Assembly: GCA_018897875.1 (NCBI GenBank)
Contig: JAHIKF010000439.1
Coordinates: 1 to 6,234 of the forward strand
Direction of reading: 5' to 3'
From: Pseudomonadota bacterium
GTDB lineage: Bacteria; Desulfobacterota; Desulfobaccia; Desulfobaccales; 0-14-0-80-60-11
DNA length: 6,234 nucleotides
The notes under the pieces are model-generated. The model saw nothing but the letters and a program-made list of their open reading frames with translations, did not search any database and was not told the DNA's origin. Both the position numbers and the translations under genes were made by a program. This document shows positions 1 through 3,495 of the stretch, one piece after another (positions within the stretch are counted from its first letter, which is position 1; each line of letters starts with the position of its first letter).

Positions 1-1
1 C

Positions 2-736
2 AACGATTACTACGACTCATTCGGCAGCGATCCCTTGAACCGCAATTTCACCCCGTTTAGCGGCGGCAGCCGGGTGATCCAGGACGGGCGGATGAGCCCG
101 GGGCAGGTCAAGGCTCTAGCCTACCTGATGTTGGGCCTGGGGGTGGGGTGCGGTCTCCTCCTGATTTACCTGGGACGTCCCTGGGTGGCCGCCATCGGCC
201 TGCTGGGTCTGGGCGCGGCCTGGTTCTATTCTGCCTCGCCGGTGCAGATCATGAGCCTCGGCCTGGGGGAACTCATGATCTTCCTGGCCTTCGGGCCGAT
301 CCTTACCTGGGGAGCCTATTACGTTCAGACGGGGAAATTCAGCTTGGTGGGCGCCGCCGTCAGCCTGCCCCTGGCCTTTCTCATTACCGCCATCATCTGG
401 ATTAACGAATTTCCCGATATGGAGGCGGACCTGGCCGCGGCCAAGCATCACCTGGTGGCCCGCCTGGGGCTGAAGGCCTCCCGCTGGGTCTATACCGCCT
501 TGATGCTGGCCCCCTTTGTCAGCCTGTTTGTGCTCATGGAAATTTTCCATTTGCCCGATCTCATCGTGGCGGCCCTCTTGCCGCTGCCCCTGGCCTTCAG
601 GGCGGTGCGCCTGGTCTTCCGCACCCCGCCCACGGACCCGGAGTTTGTCCCCATCCAGGCACTCACCATCCAGACCCACTTCTTCACGGGTCTGACCCTC
701 ACCCTGGCCCTGCTCTACGCGGCCTGGTGGCGGTGA
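2..736 (+). CDS. UbiA-family (MenA-like) membrane prenyltransferase, 5' end outside window
   Basis: Integral-membrane enzyme that attaches a polyprenyl chain to an aromatic acceptor, most likely in menaquinone synthesis. The open frame continues to the window edge and 244 residues are visible; the first complete codons encode NDYYD with Asp10 following, the first Asp-rich, Mg-diphosphate-binding motif of UbiA enzymes. TPFSGGSR (17-24) follows, a pattern common in MenA-like members. The second motif is N135-E-F-P-D139-M-E-A-D143, followed by K148 and ARLG. About seven hydrophobic segments can be read after the first motif (starting near residues 37, 60, 85, 114, 162, 184 and 225). A TTG at 35 lies inside the conserved motif and is not the start; roughly 50 N-terminal residues are missing compared with typical 290-300-residue homologues. 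Family membership is firm. The acceptor is inferred: dihydroxynaphthoate (MenA) or the futalosine-route substrate (MqnP) cannot be told apart here. Confidence 0.88.
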   Translation, partial: NDYYDSFGSDPLNRNFTPFSGGSRVIQDGRMSPGQVKALAYLMLGLGVGCGLLLIYLGRPWVAAIGLLGLGAAWFYSASPVQIMSLGLGELMIFLAFGPILTWGAYYVQTGKFSLVGAAVSLPLAFLITAIIWINEFPDMEADLAAAKHHLVARLGLKASRWVYTALMLAPFVSLFVLMEIFHLPDLIVAALLPLPLAFRAVRLVFRTPPTDPEFVPIQALTIQTHFFTGLTLTLALLYAAWWR

Positions 737-741
737 AAAAA

Positions 742-790
742 GCTATCAGCTATCAGCAGTCAGCTTTCAGCCAAGACATTCAGCCAAGAC
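742..790. repeat. Degenerate heptad tandem repeat (GCTATCA type)
   Basis: Four consecutive 7-base units start just after the prenyltransferase stop codon: GCTATCA (742-748), GCTATCA (749-755), GCAGTCA (756-762) and GCTTTCA (763-769). A 13-base unit GCCAAGACATTCA (770-782) follows, and its first eight bases recur at 783-790. The pattern is direct and visible by eye. Such heptad arrays occur in intergenic regions of many environmental bacteria; no function is apparent here. Confidence 0.75.
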
Positions 791-804
791 TATGGTTGAC
801 GCAG

Positions 805-840
805 GCAGAAAATCATGTAGGATGGGCACCGCCCACCATA
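805..840. repeat. 36-base direct repeat, copy 1
   Basis: Bases 805-840 match bases 1128-1163 at 32 of 36 positions without gaps. Both begin GCAGAAAATC and end CACCGCCCACCATA. Within this copy TGGGC (823-827) can pair with GCCCA (831-835) across the loop ACC. The second copy carries a stronger hairpin, so the substitutions keep some ability to fold. Confidence 0.75.
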
Positions 841-883
841 ACTGGTAATTAGGAACCAGAAGAAAAATCAATCATTTAGCAAT

Positions 884-964
884 GTAGGGTGCGTTCCACG
901 CACCTTCACGCACCTTCAATGGTTGGCGGACTGAACCAAATAGGGTGCGTAGAACGCACCCTAC
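884..964. repeat. Two-hairpin palindromic element A
   Basis: A perfect 12-base inverted repeat closes the element: GTAGGGTGCGTT (884-895) and AACGCACCCTAC (953-964). Inside are two hairpins. The first pairs GGTGCGT (888-894) with ACGCACC (898-904) over the loop TCC. The second pairs TAGGGTGCGT (941-950) with ACGCACCCTA (954-963) over the loop AGA. The closing stem and the hairpins use the same bases, so they are alternative folds. The 36-base spacer contains part of a 10-base tandem duplication. It resembles REP-like intergenic repeats; a RAYT transposase relationship is only a guess. Confidence 0.75.
897..916. repeat. 10-base tandem duplication inside element A
   Basis: CACGCACCTT occurs twice back to back (897-906 and 907-916). 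It copies the right arm of the first hairpin of element A, so it looks like a local slippage duplication that lengthened the spacer of this element compared with the others. Confidence 0.65.
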
Positions 965-1030
965 GACCCTTGATTGAAGAAGGCGTTCATTCATGGGCCT
1001 TTGCCCCACCCGTAAAACATGAAAAGTTGG

Positions 1031-1113
1031 TAGGGCGGGCCTCAGTGCCAGCCCCCGTTGGTGGCACAGGTTTTCAACCTGTGCACCCGCACCGGCAAGA
1101 TGCCGGTGCCACC
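1031..1113. repeat. Two-hairpin palindromic element B with an extra leading hairpin
   Basis: The core is closed by GGTGGCAC (1060-1067) and GTGCCACC (1106-1113). Inside, GCACAGGTT (1064-1072) pairs with AACCTGTGC (1076-1084) over the loop TTC, and GCACCGGCA (1089-1097) pairs with TGCCGGTGC (1101-1109) over the loop AGA. A further imperfect hairpin precedes the core: GGGCGGGC (1033-1040) with GCCAGCCC (1047-1054), one mismatch, introduced by TAGGG as in elements A, C and D. Translated in one frame the core reads GTGFQPV, a peptide often seen in spurious hypothetical proteins because this repeat type is widespread in some genomes. Confidence 0.75.
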
Positions 1114-1127
1114 AAGAACTTTTCGAA

Positions 1128-1163
1128 GCAGAAAATCGTGTATGGTGGCCACCGCCCACCATA
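1128..1163. repeat. 36-base direct repeat, copy 2, with hairpin
   Basis: This is the partner of the copy at 805-840 (32 of 36 identical). TATGGTGG (1141-1148) pairs perfectly with CCACCATA (1156-1163) around a 7-base loop. Elements A and B lie between the two copies. Confidence 0.75.
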
Positions 1164-1290
1164 CCTAAAATTACTCTTTACTCTCTTTTCAAGTTGTACT
1201 TGGAAACGTATTTTTAGCCCTAGCTTGGCGTGGGCGATCTTGCCGCTGAAATGGCAGGAAGATTCATTTACTAATTTTTGCAAAGAAGTA
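1164..1290. other. AT-richer spacer upstream of the asparaginase gene; weak promoter candidate
   Basis: This is the only non-repetitive part of the long gap between the prenyltransferase and the asparaginase. It is clearly less GC-rich than the genes. It holds a small hairpin, CAAGT (1190-1194) with ACTTG (1198-1202), and a weak sigma70-like pair: TTTACT (1267-1272), 16 bases, TATAGG (1289-1294), whose -10 half runs into element C. I would expect the asparaginase promoter here, but no convincing consensus is visible. Confidence 0.3.
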
Positions 1291-1337
1291 TAGGGCGTGC
1301 CGTGCACGCCGATTCTTGGCGGCCATGGGCCGCCCTA
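1291..1337. repeat. Two-hairpin palindromic element C, in the asparaginase leader
   Basis: Compact 47-base element closed by TAGGGC (1291-1296) and GCCCTA (1332-1337). Hairpin one pairs GGCGTGC (1294-1300) with GCACGCC (1304-1310) over the loop CGT. Hairpin two pairs GGCGGCC (1318-1324) with GGCCGCC (1328-1334) over the loop ATG. It ends 5 bases before the Shine-Dalgarno-like GAGGG of the asparaginase gene, so if transcribed it would form structure in the mRNA leader. Confidence 0.75.
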
Positions 1338-1342
1338 GGTCT

Positions 1343-1347
1343 GAGGG
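1343..1347 (+). promoter_or_regulatory. Ribosome binding site deciding the asparaginase start
   Basis: GAGGG lies 7 bases before the ATG at 1355. This favours that start over the in-frame TTG at 1316 and ATG at 1325, which both fall inside element C and lack such a site. Confidence 0.6.
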
Positions 1348-1354
1348 AAAAAAT

Positions 1355-2359
1355 ATGCCAAACCAAATGCCCCCACCGGTTTTAATCGAAGTAACCCGCG
1401 GCCCCCGAGTCGAGAGCTCTCACCGGGGCCACATCGCGGTGATGGACGCCGCCGGCAACCTGGTCCACCACTTGGGCGATGCCGAGGCCTGGGTCTGCAT
1501 GCGCTCCCTGGCCAAGCCCTTTCAGGCCCTGGCCGTCCTCACCAGCGGCGCTGCCGCGGCCTTCGGGTTCGGGGCCGAGGAGTTGGCCTTGTTTTCCGGG
1601 TCGCTTTCCGGCCAGGATTTCCAGGTGGAATTGGCGACCAAAATTCTGGCCCGGATAGGACTCACCGCCGAGGCCCTCCAATGCGGGGTCCACCCCCCCC
1701 TGCATCGCCCCACGGCCCAGGCCCTGGTGCAAGCCGGCGTGAAGCCCACGCCTCTGCACAACACCTGCACCGGCAAGCACGCCGCCATGCTGGCCCTGTG
1801 CGTCCACCACGGCTGGCCCCTGGCGGATTACTTGAATCCGGCCCACCCGGTGCAAGATCTGATTTTAGGGACTGTGGCTCGAATGGTGGGGTTTCCCAAA
1901 GGGCAAATCCAGGTGGCCATCGACGGCTGCGGCGCGCCGGTTTTCTACGTGCCTCTGAAAAACATCGCTCTGGGATATGCCCGCTTGGCGGGATCGCAGC
2001 CGGAGTCGCCCGCCGGAATACTCCTGGCTGCCATCCTGGCCCATCCCCGGCATATCGCCGGGGACGGCCGCCTGGAAACCACGGTCATGGAGGCCTTGCC
2101 GGGCAAAATCTTCGCCAAGTCCGGCGCCGAAGGGGGCTATGGCCTCAGCCTCACCGAAGGCGGCCTGGGGGTGGCCTTCAAGATCGATGACGGCAGCCAA
2201 CGCGCCCTTAACCCCACCGTGGTGGCCATCCTGGAGCAGTTGGGGGTCCTCACTCCCGCGGCCGCAGAAGCCCTGGCCGCCTTCCGGGAGCCACCCATCC
2301 TCAATCACCGCCAGGAAGAAGTGGGCCGCATCAGGCCGGCCTTTGCGCTTCAGGCCTAA
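1355..2359 (+). CDS. L-asparaginase, Rhizobium etli type II (Asparaginase_II) family
   Basis: Predicted to hydrolyse L-asparagine to aspartate and ammonia; no signal peptide is visible, so probably cytoplasmic. The product has 334 residues, close to the usual family length. Motifs in order: RSLAKPFQA with Ser51 and Lys54; SGSLSG with Ser83; CGVHPP; HNTCTGKHA with Cys138 and Lys141; DGCGAP with Asp190 and Cys192; AKSGAEGG with Lys255. In the R. etli enzyme, as I recall, Ser48/Lys51 and Ser80/Lys263 form two Ser-Lys pairs and Cys135, Lys138 and Cys189 bind zinc. The motifs here sit three positions later up to Cys192, so the active site appears complete. The family differs in fold from E. coli AnsA/AnsB. 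The ATG at 1355 is chosen for its ribosome binding site and because upstream codons lie in a repeat. The gene stands alone between two hairpin elements. Physiological role (nitrogen recovery) is inferred. Confidence 0.9.
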   Translation: MPNQMPPPVLIEVTRGPRVESSHRGHIAVMDAAGNLVHHLGDAEAWVCMRSLAKPFQALAVLTSGAAAAFGFGAEELALFSGSLSGQDFQVELATKILARIGLTAEALQCGVHPPLHRPTAQALVQAGVKPTPLHNTCTGKHAAMLALCVHHGWPLADYLNPAHPVQDLILGTVARMVGFPKGQIQVAIDGCGAPVFYVPLKNIALGYARLAGSQPESPAGILLAAILAHPRHIAGDGRLETTVMEALPGKIFAKSGAEGGYGLSLTEGGLGVAFKIDDGSQRALNPTVVAILEQLGVLTPAAAEALAAFREPPILNHRQEEVGRIRPAFALQA

Positions 2360-2394
2360 CACCAAGTTGGCCCCCAAAAAGGTAATTTTCCGCT

Positions 2395-2442
2395 GTAGGG
2401 TGCGTCCTACGCACCAAGAAGAGCGCCTAAGACGCGCCCTAC
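2395..2442. repeat. Two-hairpin palindromic element D, downstream of the asparaginase
   Basis: GTAGGGTGCGTC (2395-2406) and GACGCGCCCTAC (2431-2442) form a 12-base inverted repeat with one mismatch. The first hairpin is clean: GGTGCGT (2399-2405) with ACGCACC (2409-2415) over the loop CCT, the same stem as element A. The second has decayed to GCGC (2423-2426) with GCGC (2434-2437). It starts 36 bases after the asparaginase stop. With no T-tract after it, it is not a standard terminator, although its structure could protect or end the transcript. Confidence 0.72.
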
Positions 2443-2489
2443 GGGTTTTAGTGACGGAGGAATCCATCCTCTTCGCCGCATAAAACCCC

Positions 2490-2517
2490 TTGAATCTCTC
2501 CCCAATCATGCTATATT
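2490..2517 (+). promoter_or_regulatory. Sigma70-like promoter for the HIT-LapA(-mutS) genes
   Basis: TTGAAT (2490-2495) and TATATT (2512-2517) are separated by 16 bases and match the -35/-10 consensus at 4 and 5 of 6 positions. The site lies in a locally AT-rich stretch 50 bases before the HIT start codon, giving a predicted leader of about 40 bases. Confidence 0.5.
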
Positions 2518-2566
2518 TCAACGATATGGGCAGCCATGGATCATCTATCAATCGGGTGGGGGCGGC

Positions 2567-3082
2567 ATGAAAGTGTTGTGGGCCCCGTGGCGTATGGAAT
2601 ATATCCTGGGAGAGGATAAGCCTCCGGGCTGCATCTTCTGCCCCGAACCCGGGGAGAACCTGCCCGAGCGCCTGGTGTTGTTCAGCGGCGCCCTTACCCG
2701 AGTCATGATGAACAAGTATCCCTATATCAACGGCCATCTGCTGGTTTCCCCCAGGCGCCACCTTCCCGGGCTGGACGACCTGACCCCGGCGGAGACGCTG
2801 GACCTCATGGACAAGGTCCGGGAGTCCATCGCCATCTTGAAACAAGTCATGCGCCCCGACGGCTTCAACGTGGGCCTCAACCTGGGACTGGTCGCCGGGG
2901 CCGGGGTGGAAAGCCACCTCCATTTTCATATCGTCCCCCGGTGGGCCGGCGACACCAATTTCATCCCGGTTTTCGCCGAGGTTCGGGTGATTCCGGAACA
3001 TTTCCGTCAGACTTATGAACGCCTGGCGCCCCACTTCCAGGCCCTGCCAGATGAGGATAAGACATGCGTTTCGTTAAAGTAA
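2567..3082 (+). CDS. HIT-family nucleotide hydrolase/phosphorylase (Ap4A phosphorylase-like)
   Basis: A 171-residue histidine-triad protein that probably cleaves or phosphorolyses a nucleotide such as diadenosine tetraphosphate or an AMP conjugate, in the cytoplasm. The start MKVLWAPWRMEYI is typical of a bacterial Ap4A-phosphorylase-like branch. C22-I-F-C25 may form part of a zinc site with His65 and a triad histidine (inference). NKYPYINGHL (49-58) and N101 belong to the nucleotide-binding core. The triad is H117-L-H119-F-H121 within SHLHFHIVPRW, with His119 the expected nucleophile, followed by GDTNFIPV as in this branch. A purine-rich GGGGG at 2558-2562 sits just before the ATG as a weak ribosome binding site. 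It lies 50 bases after a promoter candidate, and its last 19 bases overlap the next gene. The exact substrate cannot be read from sequence. Confidence 0.9.
   Translation: MKVLWAPWRMEYILGEDKPPGCIFCPEPGENLPERLVLFSGALTRVMMNKYPYINGHLLVSPRRHLPGLDDLTPAETLDLMDKVRESIAILKQVMRPDGFNVGLNLGLVAGAGVESHLHFHIVPRWAGDTNFIPVFAEVRVIPEHFRQTYERLAPHFQALPDEDKTCVSLK
3053..3056 (+). promoter_or_regulatory. Ribosome binding site of the LapA-domain gene, inside the HIT gene
   Basis: GAGG lies 7 bases before the ATG at 3064, within the HIT coding sequence. It supports the overlapping start and suggests translational coupling of the two genes. Confidence 0.6.
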
Positions 3083-3414
3083 TCATCTCCACCGTTATCA
3101 TCCTCCTGGGTGTCGTCTTCATCATCGAAAACCTGGAGGTCCTGAAGCATCCGGTGAGCCTGAAGCTGGATCTCTATGTCGTCACCTTCCAGGGGCCCGA
3201 CGTCTATCTCTGGGTTCTCGTCTTGTTCTGCTTTTTTCTCGGGGTGTTCACCACCTCTCTGTACGGCATCTACGAGCTTTACCAGCAGCGCCAGACCATC
3301 CGCAAGCTCCGGCACAATCTGGAGATCCTGGCCAAGGAACTGAAACAGGCCAGCGACAACGCTCAGGCCTCGTCGGTGGCTCTCGAACCCCAGATTGACC
3401 ATAGCTCCGAGTAA
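3064..3414 (+). CDS. LapA-domain (DUF1049) small inner-membrane protein
   Basis: A 116-residue protein with the LapA-domain plan: first membrane helix at about residues 4-22, the short conserved E22-N23 turn, a beta-rich loop (VSLKLDLYVVTF, 31-42), a second membrane helix at about 48-67, and a charged amphipathic tail (about 70-98) likely to form a coiled coil on the cytoplasmic side. The last 18 residues are polar and look disordered. In E. coli the related LapA acts with LapB in controlling lipopolysaccharide synthesis through LpxC. No lapB is seen here, so that role is only suggested by family. It overlaps the HIT gene by 19 bases and has its own ribosome binding site; mutS follows after 81 bases. 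The fold class is fairly sure, the function is not. Confidence 0.78.
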   Translation: MRFVKVIISTVIILLGVVFIIENLEVLKHPVSLKLDLYVVTFQGPDVYLWVLVLFCFFLGVFTTSLYGIYELYQQRQTIRKLRHNLEILAKELKQASDNAQASSVALEPQIDHSSE

Positions 3415-3438
3415 TCCCGGGGCGCCCCAGTTTTCCGG

Positions 3439-3473
3439 GAGGGCGGCGGAGCCTTTAGGTATCTTCCGCCCTC
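3439..3473 (+). terminator. Stem-loop between the LapA-domain gene and mutS; doubtful terminator
   Basis: GAGGGCGG (3439-3446) pairs perfectly with CCGCCCTC (3466-3473) around a 19-base loop. A smaller stem, CCCGG (3416-3420) with CCGGG (3435-3439), precedes it and encloses the palindrome GGGGCGCCCC. The following bases TACTTGAATT are not a T-tract, so full termination is unlikely; attenuation or mRNA processing before mutS is possible. Confidence 0.35.
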
Positions 3474-3495
3474 TACTTGAATTGCCGTATGCGCC

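Noticed and set aside
884..1163. CRISPR array
   Set aside because: Repeats are of different kinds and spacings, are mostly palindromic, and do not alternate with equal-length unique spacers; no cas gene is present.
889..1293. 134-codon open frame on the + strand in the intergenic region
   Set aside because: It runs through elements A and B, the 36-base repeat and part of element C. Its peptide includes the GTGFQPV string produced by translating this repeat type, and it has no ribosome binding site or family features.
1074..1307. Minus-strand open frame across the repeats (77 codons), and a similar one at 872-1162
   Set aside because: Both are made by reading the palindromic repeats backwards, with no coding character.
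1316..1354. N-terminal extension of the asparaginase from the TTG at 1316
   Set aside because: These codons lie in hairpin two of element C and the leader; the ATG at 1355 has a proper ribosome binding site and gives a family-typical N-terminus.
2395..2442. Intrinsic terminator of the asparaginase gene
   Set aside because: The fold is strong but no T-run follows it; it belongs with the dispersed two-hairpin elements.
1865..3034. 389-codon minus-strand open frame
   Set aside because: It lies antisense to the well-supported asparaginase and HIT genes and crosses their intergenic repeat and promoter. Long antisense frames are expected from GC-rich codon use.
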